Shown one piece after another: positions 1-9,564 of a DNA stretch of 64,000 nucleotides; the stretch's first letter is position 1, and every line of letters begins with the position of its first letter. The position numbers and the translations under genes are program-made. The notes under the pieces are model-generated. The model had not been told where the DNA came from and ran no database searches. It was given only the letters and a program-made list of their open reading frames with translations. The DNA lies in contig QEVJ01000024.1 in NCBI GenBank assembly GCA_003576845.1, positions 1-64,000 of the forward strand, in the 5' to 3' direction. The DNA comes from Planctomycetota bacterium (GTDB lineage: Bacteria; Planctomycetota; Planctomycetia; Pirellulales; PLA5).

Positions 1-1374
1 CGCCGCCTTCACCGGCTCGACAAACGCCTTGCTCAGCGCCTCGCACTGCTCGACCGTCATCTCCCCGCGTTGCACCCACACCCGGTATTGCACCGTAAGC
101 GGTTTCCCTTCATCGAGTTCCGCCACGAAGTACGACCCAAACCGCCCATAATCTCGCTCGCTATACCGCGCCGGCTTCGGGTTTTTGGGATGATCGAGAT
201 AGACCACTGTGTACCGTTGCCCGTCGATCACGAACGACAGCGCGTTCCAAGGCAAGTTCTCGTGTCCCTTGTCCTGCGGCCAGTTGCGAAACTTCCCCGG
301 CTCCCCCTTCCCGTCCCGCCGCAAGTAATATGTCTCCTTCGCCGTCTTGTCTGGCACCTCCTGACTCGCCCGAAACTGAAACCCGGCATGTTGCGGATCG
401 CCATCGAGCTTGAGCGGCCCGACGGTGCTGGTGAGCTTCGACACGAAGTCGATCAGCGTGGATCGGGAGAGTTTTTCTCTGCCGCGAGGAGATTCGTATT
501 CTAAAGCCCAGTTGTGAACGGTGATTTCGCGCTCCTCCTTCGCAAATACCTTGCCGTCCTGTCCGTGCCAGTCGATCGCCAGACAATGCCGTGCCAGCAG
601 CGGCCCCGCTTCCTGAGACAGAACCTTCACGTGCCCCTGCCACTCGCCCTTGTTGCAATGCCAAACGTCGGCCTGCTGCTTGTCGCCGTAGCTGATCTTA
701 TTGAACCCATAAAACAGCCCGCGATGATGCGGAAACAACCCGCCCGGCCCCTTGGTCAATAATCGATCGCCCTCGGGATCGAACACGTGGTGATAAACCT
801 TAAACGTCTCGCCCCGCCGTTCCTTCGATGAGTTGTCCACGGCTTCGTACATATAGCGCAGCACCGGCCGATCCTCGAACCGCAACTCCGTCGATTTCCC
901 CGGCGTATCGTGCCACGAAGCGTCAGATTCCAGCTGCTGAAGAAACCCTTCCGGATCGCCGTTGGTCACCTTCTCCAAGAGCTTCGTCGACCCCAGCGTG
1001 CCGCGCATCTTCAGAGCCGGCCCACCCTCGTCTTGCACCGAATTGAGAACCACCAGTTCGCGAGCAACCATTCCTTCACGCCCCGCTGGCAAATTCGCCG
1101 CCAAACTTGGCGCGACAAGCTGGCCAAAACCCATTCGCTCTTCTTCATCGATCCCCACATCGCAATCGAAGAACACGAACTTCGTTTTCTCGAACTCTTT
1201 CGGGATCTGAACGATCGCTCGCGGGAAGTCGATCGGATGATTCGCCTTCGCGGCCTCAAACTTCACGACAATTTCGGCACATGAACCGGCGCGCGAAAAA
1301 GCAAACCCCAACGCCGCCGCGACACAAACCGCGACCCAAACGAATCGCCGATTCCCCAAGCAACATCCCATCAT
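1..1374 (-). CDS. DUF6807/PmoA-like secreted protein, 3' end beyond the window
   Basis: An open minus-strand frame runs without a stop from the window edge to an ATG at 1374, giving 458 codons; the C-terminus lies outside the window. Residues about 8-33 form a hydrophobic signal peptide ending near SRAGSCAE. The second half carries the signatures of the planctomycete PmoA-like family (DUF6807): RPVLRYMYEAVD, then KGPGGLFPHHRGLFYGFN, then a VWHCNKGEWQGH stretch. These proteins are called PmoA-like by annotation only. They are secreted, often sit near oxidoreductases or sugar-phosphate isomerases, and have no established biochemical role. Two adjacent ATG codons (1374 and 1371) could both be the start. 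The family call rests on motif recall, not on a search. Confidence 0.8.
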   Translation of the reverse strand, partial: MMGCCLGNRRFVWVAVCVAAALGFAFSRAGSCAEIVVKFEAAKANHPIDFPRAIVQIPKEFEKTKFVFFDCDVGIDEEERMGFGQLVAPSLAANLPAGREGMVARELVVLNSVQDEGGPALKMRGTLGSTKLLEKVTNGDPEGFLQQLESDASWHDTPGKSTELRFEDRPVLRYMYEAVDNSSKERRGETFKVYHHVFDPEGDRLLTKGPGGLFPHHRGLFYGFNKISYGDKQQADVWHCNKGEWQGHVKVLSQEAGPLLARHCLAIDWHGQDGKVFAKEEREITVHNWALEYESPRGREKLSRSTLIDFVSKLTSTVGPLKLDGDPQHAGFQFRASQEVPDKTAKETYYLRRDGKGEPGKFRNWPQDKGHENLPWNALSFVIDGQRYTVVYLDHPKNPKPARYSERDYGRFGSYFVAELDEGKPLTVQYRVWVQRGEMTVEQCEALSKAFVEPVKAA

Positions 1375-1570
1375 CGCATCACACTCGCCATTCGAAGTGG
1401 GGTGGGCTGTGCCCACCGAAATCTCCGAGCAGAAGCCCGCTCAAAACGCCAAGGCCCCGTCGCAGTCAAAACGATGAAACCGGGCGAACGCCATAGAAGC
1501 TCGGTATCCATCAAGTCTACAACGGCCCCACCAAACCAGTCACAACCTACCCGATCCACGACCAAAAAGC

Positions 1571-1604
1571 CACGAACTTTTTTACACCTACGAAAAAAAG
1601 TTCG
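1571..1604. terminator. Hairpin with A/T arms, possible bidirectional terminator
   Basis: The arm CGAACTTTTTT and its near-complement AAAAAAAGTTCG flank a short loop, between the start of the DUF6807 gene and the stop of the glycosyltransferase at 1672. A transcript from the minus strand would end in a U-rich arm. The rest of the 300-nt gap holds only a short GC palindrome at 1401-1417. Confidence 0.35.
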
Positions 1605-1671
1605 TCGCGCCGGGTCCACGGCTCACGCCCCACGCCCACGATCCACTACCGCGACGCCAGCATCACCCGCC

Positions 1672-4575
1672 CTACGCATTTGCAGCCGCGAGCCGCCGCA
1701 CGGCGCCGCCGCGGCCGTAATGTCTCTCACCGCCGCGAAGCCCACACACACCCATATAGGCCGCCGCCATTGCGGCCATGCCAAACTTCTCCGCCACGTG
1801 CCTTCGCGCCGCCGCCGCCAACCGCTCGCGCTGCGGCCGATCGCTCGCCAATTCGACGAGCGCCGCCGCGAGTCCATCGCAATCGCCCCGCGGCACGAGC
1901 CGGCCCGTAACCCCGTCAATAACTTGCTCCGCGACCCCGCCATAGTCCGTCGCCACGACGCACAGGCCGTGCGCCATCGCCTCGAGTGAAGCGTTCGGAC
2001 AGCCCGCCGGCTCCGAGATCATCGCGAACAAGTCGAGCTGCGGCAAAAACGCGCCCGCGTCGTCGAACTCGCCCACGAATTCGACGTTCAGCCCGCGGGC
2101 CAAAGCGCGAAGCTGCCCCGCATACTCCTCGCAGCCCGGCTCGACGCGACCGGCAATCCGCAGGACATACGGCGGCAGCCGGCGATGCGCGCGGCGCACC
2201 GCAGCGATCAACTCCTCGAGCTTCTTCTGCGGCGAAATCCGCGCCGACGTGCCGATCGCCAACCGGCCATCCGCGCTCATCGCGCACGCCTCGCGACGCT
2301 GCATCGCGGGCAGCGGCACGCCGTTCGGAATCACGCGGACCGGCGCGCCCAGCGCCGCCGCGGCCTCCGCTTCCGCCGCATACTTGACCACGACCGACCG
2401 CAGCCGCCGCCCATATTCGGTCGCCGTTCGATACGGCAACCCGGGGCGCGGCCGAGAAAAATAGCGTTCCAGCGATGTATAGAACATCTCGCCGGGACTG
2501 ACATCCACGACCGGCACATCGACGAGCGCGTCGGCCAGCAGCACCTTGTACTCGGCAATCAAATTCCAAAACAACACCGCTTCCGGCGGATCGGCGTCGA
2601 TCGTCTCCAGCAGCGTCCGCACCGCGTCGGCCGGATCGACCGTCCCCGCCGGCGGCGCCGCCAAGACATTGACGCCCGATTGCATCAACGCCGTTCGGCC
2701 CGCCGTCGGATACTCCGGCTGCTCCTCGACAACCGCCGCCCGCACCCGAATGCCTCGCTCCGCAATCGCCAGCAGCAACCGCCGGGCACTCGATTGTGCC
2801 CCGCCCGTCGAGAAATTGTTCGCCACGAGCAACAGCCCGCCCCGCCCGCCGCCGGAACCGAATCGCCGCACGCTGCGTTTTGCCCATCGCGATCGGGCGA
2901 TCGCCCGGTCGTACAACCACGCATAGCGCTCTGCCATGCGAAACCGCGAAAAACTCGACCGCCCCAGCGATGCGGCATGTGCGTCGCTACCCACGTCGGC
3001 GCCACGCTCCGCAATCGCGCCGAGCGCCGCGGCGAACTCCGCCGGATCGGCCGCCACGCCAACGAGCCGGCATCCGCGATATTCCGCAGCAATCTCCCGA
3101 GTGCCGCCGACGTCGGTCGCCACGATCGGCTTGCCGGCGGCATACGCTTCGAGGTGCGCGAGGCTCAGCCCTTCGTAGGCGCTCGTACACACCGCCGCGT
3201 CCGCCGCCGCCACCAGACACGGCACATCCGCGACAAGCCCGGCGAGTCGCACGTCCGCGACCAGTCCCAAGGTGCGCACGAACCGCTCGAATTCCGCAAC
3301 GCAATCCGCCGCGTCCGGCGCAAGCTGCTCGGTCTCGCCGGCCACGACCAGACGCACGCGCCGCCGAATTCCCCGCCGCGCGAACTCGCATTGCGCGGCA
3401 CGCAGCACGCCTGGCAGCATCGCCCATCGCTTCTGCGGCCGCGGGTTGGAAACCGCCAGCAATACGAAGTCGTCCGCCGCAAAACCCCACCGCCGCCGCA
3501 GCCGCGTCGCATCGCGCCGCCGGTCCGCGCGAAACGCTCCAAAGTCAATGCCATTCCAAGCCGTGCGCACCGCTAGCGGCAAACTGCCGCGCTCCAACTC
3601 GGCTTCCACCGCCTGAGCGCAAGCCACGACGAGCGACGCATCGCCCGCCGAAAGCGACTCCATGCCCGGCGGCCAACCGGCTCGCGAATTATGCACCGTT
3701 ACGACGACGGGCACGCCGCCTCGGGCAAGCGCCGCAACCTCCTCGCCCCGTAGCAGATGCGCATGAATCACGTCAACATGCCAATCCAACGCCGCGGCAC
3801 GTACCGCTTCGATCCGCTCGGCCCGGCCCGCAATCGTCGACACGTCCAACACATCCGCCGGGGCCGCGAACGAACCGCGCGTCGGTCTGCCGAGCGTCGC
3901 AATCCGGCTGCGAACGCCAAACCGCGGCGACTCGATCGCCAGATCGAGCGCGACGCGCTCCGCGCCGCCGCGTTGCAACGTCGTAATCACCTGGAGCACT
4001 CGCCGCCGCTCGTCGTCGGCAACGTCGAGACAGTCGCAATGCACCAGCCGATACGCCGCGGTCGGCAGGCCCTCCGCCGTTGCGTAGCCCGCGAGCAACG
4101 CCCGCTCGAGCGCCCGGTCGAAGGCGACGCCCCGCCGCATGATGCGGCCGACCGCGTGCGCCGCGCGCGGCTCCAGAAAAACGCTCGCCTTCCGCAGCTC
4201 CGCGGCGATCGGTTCGTGCGCCTGCAACTCGCCTCCGCCCGCTCGCAACAACCGATCCCACGCCCGCGCGTCGCCGTCGCCCATTGCCCCGGGCTGCGCC
4301 ACGATGCGGCCGAACGCGACGAGCGGGCGTCCCGAAGCGCTCGCCCGCGGAAACGCAATCGGCGGCACAGCACACGGCCAGGTTCCCGCCTGCAACAGCC
4401 ACGCCGGCCGATTCAGAGCGCAAAGCCGCGCCCCCAGTGCTTCCGGCGACTCACCCGTCGCGTCGACCGCATTCATGCCCAGCCCGCCCGCCGCCCGCGC
4501 GGTGCGCCCCGCGCGGTACCAATCGCCCCGCCGCAATGAGAACACGATCGCCAGCGGTTCGAAGTGGGAATGCAT
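1672..4575 (-). CDS. Two-module GT4-type glycosyltransferase (967 aa)
   Basis: Two GT-B glycosyltransferase modules are fused in one polypeptide. Module 1 starts near residue 193 with VLQVITTLQRGGAERVALDL, the typical GT4 N-terminal glycine-rich loop, and has the donor-site EGLSLAHLEAYAAGKPIVAT motif with the E-x7-E spacing. Module 2 starts near residue 578 with LLLVANNFSTGGAQSSARR and ends with ASLEAMAHGLCVVATDYGG. Residues 1-190 are not recognised. The fused form suggests two sequential transfers in polysaccharide or lipid-linked glycan assembly at the cytoplasmic membrane. The donor sugar cannot be told from sequence. The ATG at 4575 has no clear Shine-Dalgarno, so a later start is possible. 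The gene is minus strand, 47 nt downstream of the broken FGE-like gene. Confidence 0.82.
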   Translation of the reverse strand: MHSHFEPLAIVFSLRRGDWYRAGRTARAAGGLGMNAVDATGESPEALGARLCALNRPAWLLQAGTWPCAVPPIAFPRASASGRPLVAFGRIVAQPGAMGDGDARAWDRLLRAGGGELQAHEPIAAELRKASVFLEPRAAHAVGRIMRRGVAFDRALERALLAGYATAEGLPTAAYRLVHCDCLDVADDERRRVLQVITTLQRGGAERVALDLAIESPRFGVRSRIATLGRPTRGSFAAPADVLDVSTIAGRAERIEAVRAAALDWHVDVIHAHLLRGEEVAALARGGVPVVVTVHNSRAGWPPGMESLSAGDASLVVACAQAVEAELERGSLPLAVRTAWNGIDFGAFRADRRRDATRLRRRWGFAADDFVLLAVSNPRPQKRWAMLPGVLRAAQCEFARRGIRRRVRLVVAGETEQLAPDAADCVAEFERFVRTLGLVADVRLAGLVADVPCLVAAADAAVCTSAYEGLSLAHLEAYAAGKPIVATDVGGTREIAAEYRGCRLVGVAADPAEFAAALGAIAERGADVGSDAHAASLGRSSFSRFRMAERYAWLYDRAIARSRWAKRSVRRFGSGGGRGGLLLVANNFSTGGAQSSARRLLLAIAERGIRVRAAVVEEQPEYPTAGRTALMQSGVNVLAAPPAGTVDPADAVRTLLETIDADPPEAVLFWNLIAEYKVLLADALVDVPVVDVSPGEMFYTSLERYFSRPRPGLPYRTATEYGRRLRSVVVKYAAEAEAAAALGAPVRVIPNGVPLPAMQRREACAMSADGRLAIGTSARISPQKKLEELIAAVRRAHRRLPPYVLRIAGRVEPGCEEYAGQLRALARGLNVEFVGEFDDAGAFLPQLDLFAMISEPAGCPNASLEAMAHGLCVVATDYGGVAEQVIDGVTGRLVPRGDCDGLAAALVELASDRPQRERLAAAARRHVAEKFGMAAMAAAYMGVCGLRGGERHYGRGGAVRRLAAANA

Positions 4576-4622
4576 GACGCGGCGACGCTCGCGTTTTGGG
4601 CCAACGGAATCTGCGCAGGAAG

Positions 4623-6284
4623 TCAGTATGCCGACGGAAACCCTCGAAATGTCCCCGCATCCGTCGATCGCCGCGGCGGCTCCGGTTCGTTGTCGTCGAA
4701 CACGATCACCGGCGACCCAATATCGTCCACGGTCGTGCTGTCGCGCTGGTCCGGAAGCAATTCGCCTCCGGTCACCTTTCCCTGCGTGGGCAAGCCCTGC
4801 GTCGTAATCGTAATCGCACTCGGCGTGGAACCCGTATAAATGAACCGCGAAGTCTGTCCCGGCTCGGTCGTAAACCGCCCTTCGCGCGGCTGCCCTTCGG
4901 CAACGTAACGATACGCAACGACGACGCCCGGAACCGTCAGCCCGTCGATCCAGAATCCGTCGACGACCCGCGGCTGCAACGCGGCCGGCATCGCGCGCCG
5001 CGGAGTTTCATCGAAGCTTGGCGCGTCGGCAGCGAATCGCGATGGTTCTTCGGCGTCGCGCGAACGCGGAACCCCGCGATTGGCCAGCGCCGCGAATTCG
5101 TCGCCGCTCGCCGCGCCGCGGCTCATATAGATCAGCCACGCCAGGAACGCTCCCAACGCGCCGAGCGCGATGATCCCCAACACGGCCCACGCCGCGCCGC
5201 CAATTGCCGAACCGCTCTCGTCGGAGGCGTCGGAAGCGCTGTCGTGCTGCCGACCGAATCGGTCGTCGTTCTCGCCCGGCGGCTTGCGGTCGGATGCGCG
5301 GGAATCGCGCGTAGCGGGCGGCGGTTCTTCTTCGCCGCGCGGCAGCGGCGGCGGATTCACGTCGGAGCGCTCGGTCTCGGGTGGTCTCGCAGGCGGCTCA
5401 TCGACCGCCGCGCTCGCCAGCCGAAATCCGTTGTCCGCGTTCCGGCTTCCTTTGTCGTTGCGATACCGCGCGGCGCTGCGCGCCATCCGCGCCTCGCGAA
5501 GCCACGATCCGCCGCGAAGCACGCGCCGCGGCTTGTCCGAAAGGTCGGACCGCGTCTGAACGGGATCGGTTGCGTCGCCGGCCGCATACGGCGCGTACTA
5601 ATCGGCGCACCACTCGAAGACGTTGCCCGACATGTCGTAAAAACCCCAGGCGTTCGCCTTCAACCGACCGACCTGCCGCGTGCCATTGCCCGCGTTCGGC
5701 TTGCACCACGCGATCGCCGCCGCGGCGTCCGCGGCACTGCCCGAGTAATACGGCGTGGTCGTCCCCGCGCGACAGGCATACTCCCACTGCGCCTCGGACG
5801 GCAGCGAGAACTCGCGCCCCGTCGTATTCGACAACCAGCGGGCCATCGCCAGCGCATCGTCGAACGCGACGATCGTCACGGGATGATCGTCGGTTTGCTC
5901 GAAGCCGGGATTGCGCCACGTGTATTGCCGGGCCTGCACCAGTTTTTCCCCGTCAAAGCCAAACCCGCCGCTCGTGCCCTTTTCGCTTTCGGTGCGATAT
6001 CCCGTGGCGGCGACGAACCTCGCAAACTGCCCGCGCGTCACCGGAAACTTCGCCAAGTAGAAGTCGCGCGAGATCGTCACGTTGCGCCGCGGCGACTCGT
6101 CCGGGTTGCGCCCGGTCTCCGCGTCCGGCGAACCCTGCTCGAACGTGCCCGCCTTGACGAGGACAAAATCGATCGCGACGCCGCCGCCCAAGTCGACACG
6201 CAACTCCGGTTCGGCGCCGCAAACGCAAAGCGGCACGGCGACGGTGGCGAGAAACATCGCCGCAACCTGGCAGGATCTAGACAT
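4623..6284 (-). pseudogene. Formylglycine-generating-enzyme/SUMF1-like protein with C-terminal membrane anchor, interrupted by one in-frame TAG
   Basis: Reading from ATG 6284, a signal peptide (about residues 1-23) is followed by an FGE-sulfatase domain: [44 protein letters not shown] and [14 protein letters not shown] at 5598-5600 follows directly. The same frame then continues with YAPYAAGDATDP, RRVLRGGSWLREARMARS and NADNGFRLA, the expected C-terminal third of this domain. After that come a Pro/Glu-rich linker, one transmembrane segment (AWAVLGIIALGALGAFLAWL) and a roughly 150-residue C-terminal domain I do not recognise. The family consensus at the break is EWCxDWY, so the TAG most simply derives from a TGG Trp codon. 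FGE relatives oxidise sulfatase Cys/Ser or act in non-catalytic roles; this copy would make only a truncated product unless TAG is read through. Confidence 0.8.
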
Positions 6285-6555
6285 GCAAGTAATTCGCGAT
6301 TGGGTTGGATGTTTACGGACGCCCCGAGGTTGGACGCCAAACGCGCGAAGCTACCAAATCCAAATGCCATTTTCTACCGACCGCCGGGCCGCATACTGAC
6401 CGGCGTCGCGCGGGCATTGCGCCGCGTCGCCGCTTGACGCTCCGCGGTCTGCGGCCCTACGATGATATCCAACTCCGGCCGGCAACCGCTCCCGTTCGCA
6501 AGTCCTTTCCCTGTCTGCCCTTAGCCGCCGGCATTCTCTTCCGAAAGCCGCTCCC

Positions 6556-7902
6556 GTGGCCGCACCGCTCGAAAAAACCAAAGTCGGCATCGTCGGCATG
6601 GGCACCGTCGGCAGCGGCGTGGCGAAGCTGCTGCTCGATTACGGCGACCGCACTGCCCGCCATGCCGGCCGCACCCTCTGGCTCGAAAGCGTCGTCGTCC
6701 GCGACTTCGAAAAACCCCGCGGCGTCGAGCTTCCCAAGGGCGTGCTCACCGACGACCTGACCAAGATCACCAAGAACCCGGAGATCGTCGCCGTCGCCCA
6801 TCTGGTCGGCGGTCTCGAGCCGGCCCGCACGATCCTGCTCGACCTGCTCGAAAGCGGCAAAGACGTCATCACGGCCAACAAAGCCCTCCTGGCCGAGCAC
6901 GGGCCCGAGCTGTTCGACCGCGCCCGTGCGCTCGGGCGGTCGATCGCCTTCGAAGCGTCCGTCGCCGGCGGCATTCCGATCATCGCCAACATCAGCCAGT
7001 GCCTCTCGGCCAATCAGATCGAGTCGCTACTCGGCATTCTCAACGGCACGAGCAACTTCATCCTCACGCAGATGGAGGAACGCGACGCCGATTATGACGA
7101 GGCCGTCCGCGAAGCCCAGCGGCTTGGTTACGCCGAAGCCGATCCGACGTTCGACGTCGACGGCCGCGACGCAGCCCAAAAACTCGCGATCCTCGCCCAC
7201 CTCGCCTTCGGCGCCCGCGTCCATTGGAGCCAGATCCCGCGGCAAGGCATCGACACGCTCGACGTGATCGACTTGCGCTACGCCAAGCAACTCGGGTATC
7301 GGATCAAGCTGCTCGCCTCGGCCCAACTCGTGGAAGACGCGCTCGAACTGCACGTTTCGCCGACGCTCGTCAAAATCGGCACGCCGCTCGCCGAGGTTCG
7401 CGGAGCGTACAACGCCATCGCCGTCGTGGGCGATGCCGTCGGCCGCTTGTTCTTCCACGGTCTCGGCGCCGGGCAGATGCCGACGGCGTCCGCCGTCGTC
7501 GCCGATATGATCGACACCGTCGTCGGCCGCACGGGGATCACGTTCCGCACGCTCGAACTTTGGTCCAATCGCGAAGCCCGCGTCACGCAGCGCGACTACG
7601 ACAACGTGCTGGGCCGGTACTACATGCGGTTCCGCGTCGACGATCATCCCGGCGTGCTGGCCGAAGTCGCCGGCGCGCTCGGCCGCGCGAGCGTCTCGAT
7701 TGCGTCGGTCCTGCAACAGGAAACCGACCAACTCCGCCCCGGCGAGAACCACGTCGGCCCCCAATCCGCCGGCGAAAGCATCGTCGACCTCGTCATCATG
7801 ACCCACAAAGCGTCCGAAGGCGCCGCCCGCAGGGCAATGGAAGACATCTCCAAACTCCCAAGCGTCCGCCCCGGCAGCGTCCGCCTGAGAATCCGCGGCT
7901 AG
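6556..7902 (+). CDS. hom: Homoserine dehydrogenase
   Basis: Catalyses the NAD(P)H-dependent reduction of aspartate semialdehyde to homoserine, the branch point to threonine and methionine. Residues 8-20 (KVGIVGMGTVGSG) form the Rossmann dinucleotide loop. The family signature GILNGTSNFILTQM and the YAEADPTFDVDGRDAAQKLAIL active-site segment follow. The C-terminal ~80 residues (MRFRVDDHPGVLAEVAGALG) are an ACT domain for feedback control, usually by threonine. At 448 aa it has the normal length of the ACT-containing form. The start is GTG at 6556, matching the family N-terminus. The next gene downstream is a likely alternative homoserine kinase, so the two probably act in sequence. Confidence 0.95.
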   Translation: MAAPLEKTKVGIVGMGTVGSGVAKLLLDYGDRTARHAGRTLWLESVVVRDFEKPRGVELPKGVLTDDLTKITKNPEIVAVAHLVGGLEPARTILLDLLESGKDVITANKALLAEHGPELFDRARALGRSIAFEASVAGGIPIIANISQCLSANQIESLLGILNGTSNFILTQMEERDADYDEAVREAQRLGYAEADPTFDVDGRDAAQKLAILAHLAFGARVHWSQIPRQGIDTLDVIDLRYAKQLGYRIKLLASAQLVEDALELHVSPTLVKIGTPLAEVRGAYNAIAVVGDAVGRLFFHGLGAGQMPTASAVVADMIDTVVGRTGITFRTLELWSNREARVTQRDYDNVLGRYYMRFRVDDHPGVLAEVAGALGRASVSIASVLQQETDQLRPGENHVGPQSAGESIVDLVIMTHKASEGAARRAMEDISKLPSVRPGSVRLRIRG

Positions 7903-7980
7903 CATCGCCGCGCTCCAGTGAATTGGTTGAGCGCTCACATAACTCAATGCTTTGACGAAAAACAAGTCCGTACATTTTTT

Positions 7981-8183
7981 AACGCAGAGGCCGCTGAGGT
8001 TGCGCAAAGGCCGCAGAGAAAGCGGTATTGAGTTCTTGCAACGCCAGCGACCTTTGCCCTCAGTTCTTCATTCTTGATTCTTCCTTTTGCATTTCCTCTG
8101 TGTCTCCGTACCTCCGTGTTTCAATAACGAAAACGAAATCGTATTCTCTGCGACCTCAGCGCAACCTCCGCGGCCTCTGCGTT
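7981..8183. repeat. Long imperfect inverted repeat in the hom-kinase gap
   Basis: A ~40-nt arm at 7981-8020 (beginning AACGCAGAGGCCGCTGAGG) recurs in reverse complement at 8144-8183 (ending GGCCTCTGCGTT). The roughly 120 nt between them carry a CTCTGTGTCTCCGTACCTCC stretch that itself looks like a fragment of another dispersed repeat. This fills most of the 352-nt gap between hom and the next gene. No gene was seen in it. Confidence 0.7.
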
Positions 8184-8254
8184 GAGAAACGGACCGGCTC
8201 ACCACCAGAACAAAGCCAAGCGTCGCCAACAGGGAACAACGTCAGGCGAGAAGC

Positions 8255-9463
8255 ATGAAATACGCCATCATCATTCCCGACGGTTGCGCCGACGAGCCGC
8301 AGGACTCGCTGGGCGGCAAGACGCCGCTGGAAGCGGCCGCGATTCCGGCGATGGACGAGATCGCACGGCTGGGGGTCGTCGGCCGCGCGAATCACGTGCC
8401 TGCGTCGCTCCCGCCCGGCTCCGATGTCGCCAATCTCAGCCTGCTCGGCTACAACCCGCTCGAACATTTTACCGGCCGCGCCCCGCTCGAAGCCGCCGCC
8501 CAAGGCATCGAACTCGGCCCTGACGATTGGGCAATCCGGTGCAATCTCGTCACCGTCGAAAACCAATCGATGCGCGACTTCACGGCCGGGCACATCTCGA
8601 CCGACGAAGCCCGCGAACTCCTTGCGACGGCTCAAGAAAAGCTCGGCAGCGACGTGCTCCAGTTCGTCCCCGGGGTGAGCTATCGCAATTTGCTCCTCTA
8701 CCGCGGCGCGAAATCGAAAGCCCCGTTCTCAACCGACACCCGCGCCACGCCGCCGCACGATCTCACCGACAAGTCCGTGCTCGACGACTATCCCCGCGGT
8801 CCCGGCAGCGCGCTCTTGAACAAGTTGATGAGCGACAGCGTCGCCCTGTTCGCAGATCATCCCGTCAACGTCCGCCGCCGCGCGCAAGACAAGCTGCCGG
8901 CCACGAACGTCTGGCTCTGGGGGCTGGGTCGCACTCCCAAACTTGCACCGTTTCGCGAAATCTACGGACTCGGCGGCGCGATGATCACCGCCGTCGATCT
9001 GCTTCGCGGTCTCGCCGCGCTCATCGGGTGGAAGCGGATCGAAGTTCCGGGCGCGACCGGCTACACCGACACCGACTACGCCGCCAAGGGCCGGTACGCC
9101 GTCGAGGCCCTCAAGGAAAACGACATCGTCTGCGTCCACGTTGAAGCGACCGACGAAGCCTCGCACGAAGGCGACGCCGCGGCCAAGATCAAGGCTCTCG
9201 AAGAAATCGACCGCCACATCGTCGCACCCGTCCATGCCGCCCTCAAGCAACTCGGCGACTACCGTATCCTCGTCACGCCCGACCACCCCACGCCGCTCCG
9301 CACGAAAACCCACAGCCACGGCGCGGTGCCGCTTGCCATCGCCGGCAAGGGCATCGCGCCCGACGAATTCACCACCTACGACGACCGGACGGCGTCGCGG
9401 TCGAAGCTGGCATTCGACGAAGGCTGGCGGATGATGCGGTATTTCGTCGGAAAGCAGTCTTGA
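8255..9463 (+). CDS. iPGM-superfamily protein, probable alternative homoserine kinase
   Basis: The protein (402 aa) belongs to the archaeal-type cofactor-independent phosphoglycerate mutase family: MKYAIIIPDGCADEP at the N-terminus, PPGSDVANLSLLGYNP with the metal-bound catalytic Ser region, and C-terminal VTPDHPTPLRTKTHSHGAVP metal ligands. The best-known annotation for bacterial members next to threonine genes is 'proposed homoserine kinase' (TIGR02535), inferred from genomes lacking thrB. Here it lies 352 nt downstream of hom, on the same strand, which fits that role: homoserine + ATP to O-phosphohomoserine. A true phosphoglycerate mutase function is the alternative. The ATG at 8255 matches the conserved MKYAI start. 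Confidence 0.85.
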   Translation: MKYAIIIPDGCADEPQDSLGGKTPLEAAAIPAMDEIARLGVVGRANHVPASLPPGSDVANLSLLGYNPLEHFTGRAPLEAAAQGIELGPDDWAIRCNLVTVENQSMRDFTAGHISTDEARELLATAQEKLGSDVLQFVPGVSYRNLLLYRGAKSKAPFSTDTRATPPHDLTDKSVLDDYPRGPGSALLNKLMSDSVALFADHPVNVRRRAQDKLPATNVWLWGLGRTPKLAPFREIYGLGGAMITAVDLLRGLAALIGWKRIEVPGATGYTDTDYAAKGRYAVEALKENDIVCVHVEATDEASHEGDAAAKIKALEEIDRHIVAPVHAALKQLGDYRILVTPDHPTPLRTKTHSHGAVPLAIAGKGIAPDEFTTYDDRTASRSKLAFDEGWRMMRYFVGKQS

Positions 9464-9479
9464 TCGACTGAACCATGCC

Positions 9480-9550
9480 TGTAGGAGGCAAATCCTTTCG
9501 CCGGTAGAACCGCGAACCGACGATGTCGGCGAGAGGATTCGCCTCCTACA
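9480..9550. repeat. GTAG-type REP doublet (GTAGGAGGC family)
   Basis: TGTAGGAGGCAAATCC at 9480-9495 and its near reverse complement at 9527-9550 (ending CGCCTCCTACA) flank a 23-nt spacer, just upstream of thiO. The outer ends read GTAG ... CTAC, the arrangement of bacterial REP doublets. With 14 nt between it and the thiO ATG it may affect translation or serve as a terminator of the upstream gene. Confidence 0.7.
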
Positions 9551-9564
9551 GCGACCGTTGAACC

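Noticed and set aside
2185-4539. Long plus-strand ORFs opposite the double glycosyltransferase
   Set aside because: Arg/Pro-rich antisense products of a GC-rich gene with no recognisable motifs.
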